A stretch of DNA of 64,000 bases from Micromonospora_E sp048060115 (GCF_048060115.1 NZ_JBHMIM010000001.1:62001-126000); one strand, 5' to 3'. Shown: positions 15,052-23,730, counted from the stretch's first letter. A program made the numbers and translations. The notes: a model not told the origin generated them from the sequence alone.

Positions 15052-17562
15052 TCAGCCCGCCTCGACTCCGCGCAGCGCGGCCAACGCCTCCGCCAGCTCG
15101 TCCGGCTTGACCAGCACGTCGCGCGCCTTGGACCCCTCCGACGGGCCGACGATGCCCCGGGTTTCCATCAGGTCCATCAGCCGCCCCGCCTTGGCGAAGC
15201 CGACCCGCAACTTGCGCTGCAACATCGACGTCGACCCGAACTGCGAGGTCACCACCAGCTCGATCGCCTGCACCAGCACCTCGAGGTCGTCACCGATGTC
15301 TTCGTCGATCTTCTTCTTGCTCTCCTGGGCGACGGTCAGCACGTCCGGGCGAAACTCGGGCTCCCGCTGCTTCTTGCAGAAGGTGACGATGTCGTCGATC
15401 TCCTTCTCGGTGACCCAGGCGCCCTGGATCCGCAGCGGCTTGGAGGCCCCCATCGGCAGGAACAGCCCGTCGCCGCGACCAATCAGTTTCTCCGCGCCCG
15501 GCTGGTCCAGGATGACCCGGGAGTCCGACAACGACGAGGTGGCGAAGGCCAGCCGCGACGGCACGTTCGCCTTGATCAGACCGGTCACCACGTCCACCGA
15601 CGGCCGCTGGGTCGCCAGCACCAGGTGGATGCCGGCCGCCCGGGCCAGCTGGGTGATCCGGACCACCGAATCCTCCACGTCGCGCGGCGCGACCATCATC
15701 AGGTCGGCGAGCTCGTCGACGATCACCAGCAGGTACGGATACGGCCGGATCTCCCGCTCGCTGCCTGGTGGCGCGGTGATCTCCCCGGCCCGGACCTTGC
15801 GGTTGTAGTCGTCGACGTGCCGCACGCCGTTGGCGGCCAGGTCGTCGTAGCGCATGTCCATCTCGCGCACCACCCACTCCAGCGACTCCGCCGCCTTCTT
15901 CGGGTTGGTGACGATCGGGGTGACCAGGTGTGGGATGCCCTCGTAGCCGGTCATCTCGACCCGCTTCGGGTCGATCAGCAGCAGCCGCACCTCATCCGGG
16001 GTGGCCCGGGTGAGGATCGAGACGAGCAACGAGTTCAAACAGGACGACTTGCCGGCCCCGGTCGCCCCGGCGATCAGGATGTGCGGCATCTTCGCCAGGT
16101 TGGCGACCACGTAGCCGCCCTCGATGTCCTTGCCGAGGGCCACCAGCATCGGATGGTGGTCGGCACTGGCCGCCCGGGAACGCAGCACGTCACCGAGCGC
16201 GACATCCTCCCGGTCGGTGTTCGGTATCTCCACCCCGACCGCGCTCTTGCCCGGGATGGGGCTGAGGATCCGCACGTCCGGTGACTTCACCGAGTACGCG
16301 ATGTTGCGCGACAGCTGGGTGATCCGCTCGACCTTGACCCCGTGGCCGAGCTCGACCTCGTACCGGGTGACCGTCGGACCACGGGTGAACCCGGTCACCG
16401 CGGCGTCGACGTCGAACTGCTCGAACACCCCCTGCAGCGCCGCGATCACCTCGTCGTTGGCCTTGCTGCGGGTCTTGGCCGGCGGACCCGTGCTCAGCAG
16501 CTTCGGCGGCGGCAACGTGTAGTCGCCGGCCAGGCCGGTGATCGCCAACTGCTCGGCCCGGGTCGGCACCGGTGAGTGCTCCGGCGGCTCGACCGACTTG
16601 CGGGTCGCCGGCACCCTGGCCGGCGACTTGCGCGGCAACTCGATGGTCTCCTGCAGGTCGAGCAGGTCGTCCCGGACACCCGGGTCGGGCGACGGACCCG
16701 CGTCGGCGTCCGCGGTGCGGCTCGCCTGCCGCCGCCGGGCCGGCCGCCGCCGCGCCCGGTCCGGATCCGGCCCTTCGCCGTCGTCGGCAGCACCGCCGGT
16801 GGCGTCGCCGTCAGCGCCGGCATCCGGGCCGCGCCCGGTCACCACGCCCGCGAGCAGGCCCAGCCGCTCCGGGATCTTGTTGATCGGGGTGGCCGTCACC
16901 ACCAGCAAACCAAAGATCAACAACAGAATCAGCAACGGTACGCCGACCCAGTAGCTCACCGACCGCTGCAACACCTCACCGATACCGAGCCCGATCAGCC
17001 CACCGGCATAGTCCCGCTGCAGGTCGTCGGCCGGACTCTGGCCGATGTGCAACAGGCCGGCGGTGCCGACCAGCATCGCCGACCAGCCGACCACCCCGCG
17101 TCCCCGGGGCTCCGGCTCCTCCGGCGGATCGCGCATCAGGCGAACCGCGCCGATCAGCAGCAGCAGCGGCACCGCGACCGCGATCGCGCCGACGAACAGC
17201 CGCAACGAGTCCGCGACGCGCAGACCGAACGGCCCGGCCGCACTGAACCAGACCGCCATCGACGTGAGGATCGCCAACCCGAGCAGAAACAGCCCGGCGC
17301 CGTCCCGGCGATGCTCCGGCCCCAGATCGCGGGCGGTCGCCGCCCGGCGCCCGGCAGCCCGGACCGCCCAGCCGACACCGTGGGCCAGGCCCATCCAGGT
17401 AGCGCCGACGGCCCGCCCCACCAACACCGCGGGCGAGCTGCGGGCCGGACGTCTGCGGGCCACCGGACGCTTCCGGGCCGGCGTCCGGGCACGGCTGGCG
17501 GTGGCGCCCCGGGTCGTCGACCCGCCACGCCGCCGACTCGCCTGGGAGGTACGGCCCGCCAT
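15052..17562 (-). CDS. ftsK: DNA translocase FtsK/SpoIIIE
   Basis: 836 residues. Septum-located motor that pumps chromosomal DNA during division or sporulation. A basic N-terminal tail (ARTPARKRPVARRR) precedes four to five transmembrane helices (about residues 80-240) and a Pro/Asp/Arg linker. The FtsK/SpoIIIE ATPase follows, with Walker A GATGAGKSS (Lys505) and Walker B LLLIDPKR. A winged-helix gamma domain (RKLRVGFAKAGRLMDLME) at the C-terminus reads KOPS-type sites. ATG 17562 gives the usual MAGRTSQ-type start; the frame is open further upstream but without homology. Divergent from the YbjN operon across 210 bp. Confidence 0.95.
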   Translation of the reverse strand: MAGRTSQASRRRGGSTTRGATASRARTPARKRPVARRRPARSSPAVLVGRAVGATWMGLAHGVGWAVRAAGRRAATARDLGPEHRRDGAGLFLLGLAILTSMAVWFSAAGPFGLRVADSLRLFVGAIAVAVPLLLLIGAVRLMRDPPEEPEPRGRGVVGWSAMLVGTAGLLHIGQSPADDLQRDYAGGLIGLGIGEVLQRSVSYWVGVPLLILLLIFGLLVVTATPINKIPERLGLLAGVVTGRGPDAGADGDATGGAADDGEGPDPDRARRRPARRRQASRTADADAGPSPDPGVRDDLLDLQETIELPRKSPARVPATRKSVEPPEHSPVPTRAEQLAITGLAGDYTLPPPKLLSTGPPAKTRSKANDEVIAALQGVFEQFDVDAAVTGFTRGPTVTRYEVELGHGVKVERITQLSRNIAYSVKSPDVRILSPIPGKSAVGVEIPNTDREDVALGDVLRSRAASADHHPMLVALGKDIEGGYVVANLAKMPHILIAGATGAGKSSCLNSLLVSILTRATPDEVRLLLIDPKRVEMTGYEGIPHLVTPIVTNPKKAAESLEWVVREMDMRYDDLAANGVRHVDDYNRKVRAGEITAPPGSEREIRPYPYLLVIVDELADLMMVAPRDVEDSVVRITQLARAAGIHLVLATQRPSVDVVTGLIKANVPSRLAFATSSLSDSRVILDQPGAEKLIGRGDGLFLPMGASKPLRIQGAWVTEKEIDDIVTFCKKQREPEFRPDVLTVAQESKKKIDEDIGDDLEVLVQAIELVVTSQFGSTSMLQRKLRVGFAKAGRLMDLMETRGIVGPSEGSKARDVLVKPDELAEALAALRGVEAG

Positions 17563-17772
17563 AGAGTCACACGGTAGCCCGCACGGCGTACGAATCCTCG
17601 CTTTTTCCAGCCGTGTCCGCGACCGTCTTCGCCACGGCGGCCGTGTCCGGGCCCCGGACGTCGGCGCGGCTGTGCCACCATTCCGATCGGCCCTACCGTC
17701 CCCCACGGCCGAGCTGCCGACGCCCCGCCCGCGTCGACCCCCACTGGCCCCGCCCGTTTGAAAGGAACACCA

Positions 17773-18243
17773 ATGCCCCCGCCGGACCCAGACGACCTGT
17801 CGGATGCGCCCGCCGGTGGCGGTGAGATGCAGGTCCTGCGACCGCTGACCACCGAGTTCGTCGCCGAGGTGCTGACCGCCCGCGAGTACCGCTTCCAGAT
17901 CGACGACGACGGTGACCTGGTCGGCCGCTGGAACGACAACGTGATCTTTTTCTCCCGACTCGGGCCGCAGGGCGAACTGCTGCGGATCCGTACCATTGCG
18001 GCGACCACGTTCACCGTGGACGACGTGCCGACGCTGTACGCGTTCTGTAACGCGTGGAACCACGACCGGCTGTGGCCCAAGTCCTTCGTCCACGTCGACG
18101 ACGACGGCACCGCCCACATCGTCGGTGAGCTGGTCACCGACCTGGAACGCGGCGTCACGCCAGCCCAGCTCGACCACCTGATCAGCTGTGGCATCTCCAC
18201 CGGTTGCCAGGTCTCCGACGCCGTCGCCGAGTTGGCGCACTGA
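17773..18243 (+). CDS. YbjN-domain protein
   Basis: 156 residues, first gene of a three-gene operon. One YbjN domain covers about residues 25-155. Its hallmark here is FCNAWNHDRLWPK (91-103), preceded by IFFSRLGPQGELLRIR and followed by a DLERGVT helix. YbjN-family folds resemble type III secretion chaperones; the bacterial role is unclear. The start ATG 17773 has AAAGGA six bases upstream; a TTG 15 bases earlier is less likely. The next gene starts four bases after the stop. The C-terminal domain of the third gene is a clear paralogue (FCNAWNHDRLLPK), which suggests that the two YbjN domains may pair. That pairing is inference. Confidence 0.85.
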   Translation: MPPPDPDDLSDAPAGGGEMQVLRPLTTEFVAEVLTAREYRFQIDDDGDLVGRWNDNVIFFSRLGPQGELLRIRTIAATTFTVDDVPTLYAFCNAWNHDRLWPKSFVHVDDDGTAHIVGELVTDLERGVTPAQLDHLISCGISTGCQVSDAVAELAH

Positions 18244-18247
18244 TCCG

Positions 18248-20074
18248 ATGGAGCACCGTTTCCAGGTCGACCTGCGGGGCATCGTCGACCTGCTCAGCCA
18301 CCACCTCTACGCCAGCCCGCGGGTGTTCGCCCGGGAACTGGTGCAGAACGCCACCGACGCGATCACCGCCCGCCGTGAGGTCGAACCCGACTGGTCCGGC
18401 GGCGCGGTCACGATCGAGCCGTCCCCCGACGGTGTGCTGCGGGTGCACGACGACGGCATCGGGCTGACCGAGTCGCAGGTGCACACCTTCCTGGCCAGCG
18501 TCGGGCGTACCTCCAAACGCGACGACCTGGGCTTCGCCCGGCAGGACTTCCTCGGCCAGTTCGGCATCGGCCTGCTGTCGTGCTTCATGGTCGCCGACGC
18601 GGTCGAGGTGGTGACCCGTTCGGCGCACGGCGGCCCGGCGGTGCGCTGGACCGGGTACGCCGACGGGCGCTACACCACCGAGATCGACGACACCGCCCGC
18701 GACGACATCGGCACCAGCGTCACGCTGCGCCCACGCGCCGACGCCGGTCCGTGGCTGGCCCCGGCCCAGGTCCGCGAGCTGGTGACCGGGTACGCGCATC
18801 TGTTGGACGTACCGGTGCTGTTCGCCCCGCCTGCGGCCGAGCCGGTCCGGCTGACCGAGCCGCAGGCGCCGTGGGAGATCGTCTACGACGACCCGCAGCG
18901 ACGCCGCGAAGCGCTGCTCGATTACGGCACCACCGTGCTCGGCGCCAGGCCGATGGACGTGCTCGACCTGCGGGTGCCGGAGGCCGGACTGGTCGGTGTC
19001 GGTTTCGTGCTGCCGTCGGCCGCCACCGTCGGGCAGGGCAGCCACCGGGTTTACCTCAAGCGGATGCTACTCAGCGACGACGCCCGTAAGCTGCTACCGG
19101 ATTGGGCGTTCTTCGTCCGCTGCGTGGTCGACACCACGGTGCTGCGCCCGACCGCCAGCCGAGAGGCCCTCTACGAGGACGACCTGCTCAGCGCGGTGCG
19201 GCAGGGGTTGGGCGGACAGATTCGCGACTGGCTGTTGGAGCTTTCCGTCAGCCACCCCGAGCGGCTCGCCACCTTCCTGCGGGTGCACCACCTCGGCGTC
19301 AAGGCGCTCGCCGTACGCGACGACGAGATGCTGCGGCTGGTCGACTCCTGGCTGCCGTTCGAGACCAGTCGCGGAATGATGCCGCTGCGGACGTTCCGTC
19401 AGCACCTGTCGATGATCCGGTACGTGGAGACCGTCGACGAGTTCCGGTCGCTCGCCGCGATCGCCTCCGCCGCCGGCACCCCGATCGTCAACGCCGGCTA
19501 CGCCTACGACGCCGAGATCCTGCAACGGCTGCCCCGCCTCGACCCGGCGATCCGCACCCGCCGGCTCGACCCCGGTGAGCTCGCCGCCCGGTTGGAGACA
19601 CTGTCCCCCGGGCAGCTGGCGCTGGCCGCCAACCTGCTGGCCGCCGCCCGGTCGGTACTTGCCGAACTGGACTGCGTCCCGCAGCTGCGCCAGTTCGACC
19701 CGGTCACCGTGCCGGCCCTGTACGTCCTCGGCCGGGCAGCACAGGAGCAAGACAGTATCCGGCGCGGCCAGGAAGGCTCCGACGAGCTCTGGTCCGACGT
19801 GCTGTCCGCGTTCGCCGACGTCGACGTGGACCACCGCCCGGAGCTGGTGTTCAACTGGCGACACCCGCTGATCCGCCGACTCGCCGGTCACCCACCGGGA
19901 GCGGCGTTGCGGCACGCCGTGGAGGCGCTCTACGGTCAGGCGCTGCTCGCCGGGCACCATCCGCTGCGGGCAGTCGACAGCGCCGCCCTCAACCGATCGT
20001 TCCTGGCCCTGCTGGACCAGGCATTCACCGACCCGACCGCTGGGCCGGGCACCCCCGCCGAGGAGACCCCGTGA
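18248..20074 (+). CDS. HSP90-family ATPase (HtpG-like)
   Basis: 608 residues. The N-terminal GHKL ATP-binding domain has all the Hsp90 elements: ELVQNATDA (Glu30, Asn34, Asp37), DDGIG (Asp69 to Gly72) and the lid glycine motif GQFGIGLLS (103-111). The middle domain keeps the ATP-contacting arginine loop as TASREALYEDD. The C-terminal third does not resemble the Hsp90 dimerisation domain. It is therefore a divergent, shorter relative of HtpG. It starts four bases after the YbjN stop, and its TGA overlaps the GTG of the next gene, so translation of all three genes is coupled. Substrate chaperoning within the operon is likely but unproven. Confidence 0.88.
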   Translation: MEHRFQVDLRGIVDLLSHHLYASPRVFARELVQNATDAITARREVEPDWSGGAVTIEPSPDGVLRVHDDGIGLTESQVHTFLASVGRTSKRDDLGFARQDFLGQFGIGLLSCFMVADAVEVVTRSAHGGPAVRWTGYADGRYTTEIDDTARDDIGTSVTLRPRADAGPWLAPAQVRELVTGYAHLLDVPVLFAPPAAEPVRLTEPQAPWEIVYDDPQRRREALLDYGTTVLGARPMDVLDLRVPEAGLVGVGFVLPSAATVGQGSHRVYLKRMLLSDDARKLLPDWAFFVRCVVDTTVLRPTASREALYEDDLLSAVRQGLGGQIRDWLLELSVSHPERLATFLRVHHLGVKALAVRDDEMLRLVDSWLPFETSRGMMPLRTFRQHLSMIRYVETVDEFRSLAAIASAAGTPIVNAGYAYDAEILQRLPRLDPAIRTRRLDPGELAARLETLSPGQLALAANLLAAARSVLAELDCVPQLRQFDPVTVPALYVLGRAAQEQDSIRRGQEGSDELWSDVLSAFADVDVDHRPELVFNWRHPLIRRLAGHPPGAALRHAVEALYGQALLAGHHPLRAVDSAALNRSFLALLDQAFTDPTAGPGTPAEETP

Positions 20075-21645
20075 CCGCCGACGAGTTGATCCAGGCGTTG
20101 AACGAGGCGACCGACCTGCCCGACGGTGACGGCAAGATCACCGAGCTGGAGCGGATCGCCGCGCACGCCGACGCCGCCGGTCACATCCGGCTCGGCTTCG
20201 ACGCCCGGATGGCCCTGATCGACACGTACAACAACCACACCGAACGGTGGCGGATGCTGCCGTCGTTCGGGTGGTGCCTGAACACGTTCGACCGGCACCC
20301 GGAGTTGTTCGAGCCCTGGGACGCCGAACTCCTGCGCTGGTACCACAAGTGGGCGGTCGCCACCCTGCGCAGCACCCCACGGGTGGGTCTGGCGCAGACC
20401 GAGGCCGCGCTCGACGACATGCAACGCCGGTTCACCGCCAGCGGACAGAGTCTGCAGGCGGTCTACAACCTGCGCTGCAAGATCGCCGACCATGTCGGCG
20501 ACGAGACGCAGGCCCGGCAGTGGCTGGACCGCTGGCGGACCGCCGAACGCGACGAGAACAGCGACTGCGCCGGTTGTGACCCGTCGCGGCAGGCCGACCT
20601 GCTCGCCGGTTGGGGCGAGTGGGCCGAGGCTCTCGCGGTGGCCGAGCCGGTGCTCAGCGGGGCCCTCGGCTGCACCGAGCAGCCGGAGAAGGCGCTGGTC
20701 GTGGTGATCATGCCGTACCTGCGGCTCGGCCGGTACGCCGAGGCGGCCCAGGCGCACGTTCGCGCGTACCGTCGGCACCGCCACGAACGCGACGCCTTCC
20801 CGTACCTCGCCGAGCACCTGCGGTTCTGCGCGCTGACCAACCACCACGAACGCGGACTGGAGATCCTCGCCGAGCACCTGGAGTGGTTCGACCGCCCGTA
20901 CGACGACGCCTCGGCGATGGAGTTCGCCGCCGCCGCCGCTTTGGTCTGCCGGCTCGCCACCGCCACCGGTCTTGGCGAACGGGTCGTGCACCGGCCGGAG
21001 CACGGCGACCGACCGGCGACCGACCCGACCGTCGAGGCGCTCGGCGTCGAACTCGCCGCCGCCGCCGGTGACCTGGCGGCCCGCTTCGACGCCCGTAACG
21101 GCACCGACCACCAGTCGAGGCGGATCGCCGGCTGGCTGGCCGCCGAACCGCTCGTCGACACCGTCGAACTGCCCGCCGAGCAGCCGGTCGGCAACGCTTC
21201 GGGAGTGGGTGGACCACCTCCAGGGGGCGTGTCCGATGTGGTCGCGCCGCTGACGTTGGAGGGCATCACCGGCGCGCTCAACGAACGCGGCGACCGGTAC
21301 TTCGTCGATGAGAGCGGGGTTGTCGGCGGCAAGTGGGGGTGTGCGGTGATCCACTTCGAGCGCCTCGGCGAGGAGCACGAGATCCTGCACGTCCGGATGA
21401 TGGCGGACCGGCGGCTGCCCGCCAGTCGGCTGGCCGAGGCGTTCCAGTTCTGCAACGCGTGGAACCACGACCGGCTGTTGCCGAAGGTCTACGTGCACGA
21501 CACCGGAAACGGGGAGCTGATCCTCGCTGGCGACGTCAGCACCGACCTGGAGTACGGCGTCAGCGGCGCGCAGATCGCCGTACTCGTCAGTGCGGCGATC
21601 GCTACCGGGGTCAGCTTCGCGGACGCCGTCGCCGAGCTGCCCTGA
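20071..21645 (+). CDS. TPR-like protein with C-terminal YbjN domain
   Basis: 524 residues. The first 330 or so are helical repeats of TPR type (for example YLRLGRYAEAAQAHVRAYRRH and ERGLEILAEHLEWFD). A cysteine cluster sits inside them: CAGC at 166-169 and a further Cys201 in LGCTEQPEK, a possible metal or redox site. After a Gly/Pro linker near residue 375, a YbjN domain fills about 390-524 with FCNAWNHDRLLPK, matching the first gene of the operon. GTG 20071 overlaps the HSP90 stop (GTGA). The tail overlaps the convergent DUF2784 gene by 35 bp. The architecture suggests an adaptor that brings a YbjN domain to the HSP90-like ATPase (inference). Confidence 0.85.
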   Translation: MTADELIQALNEATDLPDGDGKITELERIAAHADAAGHIRLGFDARMALIDTYNNHTERWRMLPSFGWCLNTFDRHPELFEPWDAELLRWYHKWAVATLRSTPRVGLAQTEAALDDMQRRFTASGQSLQAVYNLRCKIADHVGDETQARQWLDRWRTAERDENSDCAGCDPSRQADLLAGWGEWAEALAVAEPVLSGALGCTEQPEKALVVVIMPYLRLGRYAEAAQAHVRAYRRHRHERDAFPYLAEHLRFCALTNHHERGLEILAEHLEWFDRPYDDASAMEFAAAAALVCRLATATGLGERVVHRPEHGDRPATDPTVEALGVELAAAAGDLAARFDARNGTDHQSRRIAGWLAAEPLVDTVELPAEQPVGNASGVGGPPPGGVSDVVAPLTLEGITGALNERGDRYFVDESGVVGGKWGCAVIHFERLGEEHEILHVRMMADRRLPASRLAEAFQFCNAWNHDRLLPKVYVHDTGNGELILAGDVSTDLEYGVSGAQIAVLVSAAIATGVSFADAVAELP

Positions 21646-21976
21646 CCAACCCGGCCCAGCTGACCGCCACGACCAGGGCGACCACCAGACGGGCCAGGCC
21701 GGCGTACCCGTCGGGGTAGACCACGCCGGTCAGGTACCGGTCGACGAACCCTTCGTCGAAGCCGACCTGGCCGGCCTGCCGGCGCGACCAGTGCTCGGCC
21801 GACGTCAGCGGGCAGCTCAGGTTGGCCGCCACCACCAGCACCCCCCAGCCCGCAGCGGTGAGGTGCAGCCAGATCGTGCGTGGCCACCGCCAGGCGAGGA
21901 AGCCGCCGAACACCAGGTAAGCCAGGAACCCGAAGTGCAGCGCCAGAATGACGGTGGTCAACAGCCGATAGCCCAT
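21611..21976 (-). CDS. DUF2784 membrane protein
   Basis: 121-residue protein with three to four transmembrane helices and the DUF2784 pattern: HFGFLAYLVFGG in helix 1, WLHLTAAGWG in helix 2, then CPLTSAEHWSRRQAG and FVDRYLTGVVYP in the loop. Function unknown. GGGAGG lies seven bases before ATG 21976; a GTG one codon upstream is an alternative. The 3' end overlaps the TPR/YbjN gene by 35 bp on the other strand. The upstream neighbour on this strand is a 47-residue peptide gene, from which it is separated by a strong terminator hairpin. Confidence 0.85.
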   Translation of the reverse strand: MGYRLLTTVILALHFGFLAYLVFGGFLAWRWPRTIWLHLTAAGWGVLVVAANLSCPLTSAEHWSRRQAGQVGFDEGFVDRYLTGVVYPDGYAGLARLVVALVVAVSWAGLVRAARRRRPRS

Positions 21977-22060
21977 CACGAATCCTCCCCGCCTGCCAGG
22001 TTAGGAACGACCTCGGGTTGGCGGGAGGGTACGCGTACTCAGGGAGTCGGACGGGTGGGT

Positions 22061-22098
22061 GCGCCGTCCCCGGGGAGGGCGGTCCCCGGGGACGGCGC
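22061..22098 (-). terminator. 15-bp perfect hairpin after the small peptide gene
   Basis: GCGCCGTCCCCGGGG (22061-22075) pairs completely with CCCCGGGGACGGCGC (22084-22098) across an 8-base loop. It lies 18 bp past the stop of the 47-codon gene (minus strand) and about 85 bp before DUF2784. It very likely ends the peptide transcript. No U-tract is present. Confidence 0.75.
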
Positions 22099-22115
22099 GG
22101 CGGGTGGCGGTCAGT

Positions 22116-22259
22116 TCACCGAAAACCCGAGGAGGTATCCACCCACGCCTTGACCGGACTCGACCCGGTACCGGTAGGAACCGGCGGCAGGGTGACGAAC
22201 GCGAGAACCCCCACCGCAGCCACGGTCACCCCTGCAGTGCTGAGTCGTCGGCGTCGCAT
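22116..22259 (-). CDS. Small exported or membrane peptide, 47 residues
   Basis: A short gene starting at ATG 22259. The peptide has a strongly basic start (MRRRRL), a hydrophobic stretch VTVAAVGVLAFVTLPPV (residues 11-27) and a short polar tail ending SSGFR. This is the layout of a signal peptide or single-pass membrane peptide. Support for a real gene: AAGGAGA lies at ideal distance upstream of the ATG, codon use is actinobacterial with G/C third positions, and a perfect terminator follows the stop within 20 bp. It is not recognised as a known family. It may be a small secreted factor or membrane microprotein. Confidence 0.6.
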   Translation of the reverse strand: MRRRRLSTAGVTVAAVGVLAFVTLPPVPTGTGSSPVKAWVDTSSGFR

Positions 22260-22402
22260 CCGTGTCTCCTTCCGCTACCGCATTCGGAGGTACCGGGCGG
22301 TGGTACGGGAGACATCCATCAATGGATCAGTCGATTCGCGATGCAGAATGTCACAATCAGACGAATGAACCGGCTAGGACCGGAGCGCGTACAACCGGGC
22401 GG
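22260..22402. other. Promoter region of the small peptide gene
   Basis: Short region between the peptide gene and the terminator at 22403. G+C drops locally around 22310-22370. AAGGAG at about 22267-22272 (minus strand) is the ribosome site of the peptide. No other gene is visible and no confident promoter boxes could be assigned by eye. Confidence 0.3.
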
Positions 22403-22447
22403 CCGCGCCGGTGGAGACCGGCCTCCACCCGGTCTCCACCGGCGCGG
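22403..22447 (-). terminator. 19-bp perfect hairpin after the DUF397 gene
   Basis: CCGCGCCGGTGGAGACCGG (22403-22421) is fully complementary to CCGGTCTCCACCGGCGCGG (22429-22447) with a 7-base loop. It begins eight bases beyond the DUF397 stop and so should end the XRE-DUF397 transcript. It is one of the two longest perfect-class stems in the window. Confidence 0.8.
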
Positions 22448-22454
22448 CGAAACC

Positions 22455-22676
22455 TCACCTCGGGTGGGCCGCTGGCGTGGCGAGTTCGCCTTGGGCGAGT
22501 CCGCGCAGGAACGTTCGCCAGCCGCCCTCACCGAACTCCAGACGCGGGCCGGCTGGATCGGCTGAGTCCCGCAACTCGACGCCAGCGCTCGTTGCCGCCG
22601 CTTCGACGCAGGCGTTGGTGTCACACCGGCTGCTCCGTCGCCATCCTTGGTCTGCCCGCAACATCGCGTCATCCAC
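22455..22676 (-). CDS. DUF397 protein
   Basis: 73-residue protein of the DUF397 family, an actinomycete-specific small domain. Signature residues: WRRSSRCDTNACVEAA (12-27), VELRDSADPAGPRL and FGEGGWRTFL. Proteins of this type are encoded next to XRE regulators with a DUF5753 domain, as in the Streptomyces whiJ and abaA gene groups, where they affect development and antibiotic production. The partner regulator lies 76 bp upstream on the same strand. ATG 22676 has GAGAGG close by; an internal ATG at codon 5 is possible. Interaction with the regulator is expected from family knowledge, not shown here. Confidence 0.88.
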   Translation of the reverse strand: MDDAMLRADQGWRRSSRCDTNACVEAAATSAGVELRDSADPAGPRLEFGEGGWRTFLRGLAQGELATPAAHPR

Positions 22677-22752
22677 CTCTCGGACTTATGCCAATTTTTC
22701 AGCATTGTGCCCGTTTTTACGCTTCTTCGTAGCAAAAACAAGGTGCTGAACG

Positions 22753-23658
22753 TCAGGTTTCTTCCGTCGGCAACCCGTCTGTCGCCAGGGCCGCTGCCCG
22801 CTCGGCGATCAGCCTGGCCGAGGCGGCCTCCTCGTGCGCCGACTCCCAGATGAGCGCGAAGTAGCCGCGGTGCCGGCTGATCCGCTGGGCGGCGTGCACG
22901 ATCTCGTCCAACAGAATGCCTTCGCGGTAGAGCAGCGCATTGTCCTCGTCGCCGAAGTCGAGCAGCGTGAACGGGGCAAGCATCGCCATGATCGCGGCAT
23001 CGGCGAACGGCGCGATCCGCACCCGTACGTTGGGTCGACACATCAGCTGCAGCAGATGGGCGAACTGCCCGGCCATCACCTGTGGACCGCCGATCGTGCG
23101 CCAGAGCACCGACTCGTCGATCACCAACTGGAACTCCGGCGGGTCCGGCCGGTCCAACACGTGCTCGCGACGGCGCAGCCGGGCCTCCAACCGCAGCACC
23201 CGGTCGGCCTCCGGCAGCTCGCTGCGCCAGAAGTTCAGCACGAACTCGCCGTACTCCCGGGTCTGCAACATGCCGGGGATCAGCGTCGGCTGAAACACCC
23301 GGATCGCGCTGGCCTCGCTCTCCAACTGGAGCAACTGCAGCATCGCCGGGGTCAGATGCTCCCGGTAGCGCGGCTCGTCCCACCAGCCGCGCAGCCGCGA
23401 CGTCCGCGCGTCGTGTAGCAAACCAGCGGCCCGCTCCCGGTCGACGACGCCGTACAACTCCAACAACGCCCGAAGATCGGTGCTGGAGACCGTGACGTCA
23501 CCCTTCTCGATCCGGTTCACCTTGGAGACCGACCAGTCCAAGGCCTCGGCCACCTTGCCCTGGGTGAAACCGGACGTCTCGCGGGCACGGCGCAGCGCCA
23601 GCCTGAGCCGGCGCCGCGCTGCCGCCGGAGACTCACCGGTGCCAGGATCGTCACGCAC
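22753..23658 (-). CDS. XRE-family regulator with DUF5753 domain
   Basis: 301 residues. N-terminal helix-turn-helix at about 12-65 (LRLALRRARETSGFTQGKVAEALDWSVSKVNRIEKGDV) with the actinomycete-specific Trp-Ser-xx-Lys recognition pattern. The rest is the DUF5753 effector domain, recognisable by WWDEPRYREH, the segment IPGMLQTREYGE and ISRHRGYFALIWESAHEEA. Such regulators are WhiJ-like and work with DUF397 partners, here the next gene downstream. GTG 23658 follows AAGGA by about seven bases; the frame is open upstream but has no homology. Convergent to nothing; rnj ends 94 bp upstream. Confidence 0.88.
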   Translation of the reverse strand: MRDDPGTGESPAAARRRLRLALRRARETSGFTQGKVAEALDWSVSKVNRIEKGDVTVSSTDLRALLELYGVVDRERAAGLLHDARTSRLRGWWDEPRYREHLTPAMLQLLQLESEASAIRVFQPTLIPGMLQTREYGEFVLNFWRSELPEADRVLRLEARLRRREHVLDRPDPPEFQLVIDESVLWRTIGGPQVMAGQFAHLLQLMCRPNVRVRIAPFADAAIMAMLAPFTLLDFGDEDNALLYREGILLDEIVHAAQRISRHRGYFALIWESAHEEAASARLIAERAAALATDGLPTEET

Positions 23659-23730
23659 GCCAGTCCTTCCGGACGACGATAGGCAACTGTCCACCCAGTA
23701 TGCCGCCAACGGGCGGCCCCGGTCAGCCCC

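Noticed and set aside
17563..18282. N-terminal extension of the ftsK frame by 240 codons
   Set aside because: The added part is antisense to the YbjN and HSP90-like genes and has no FtsK similarity; ATG 17562 fits the family.
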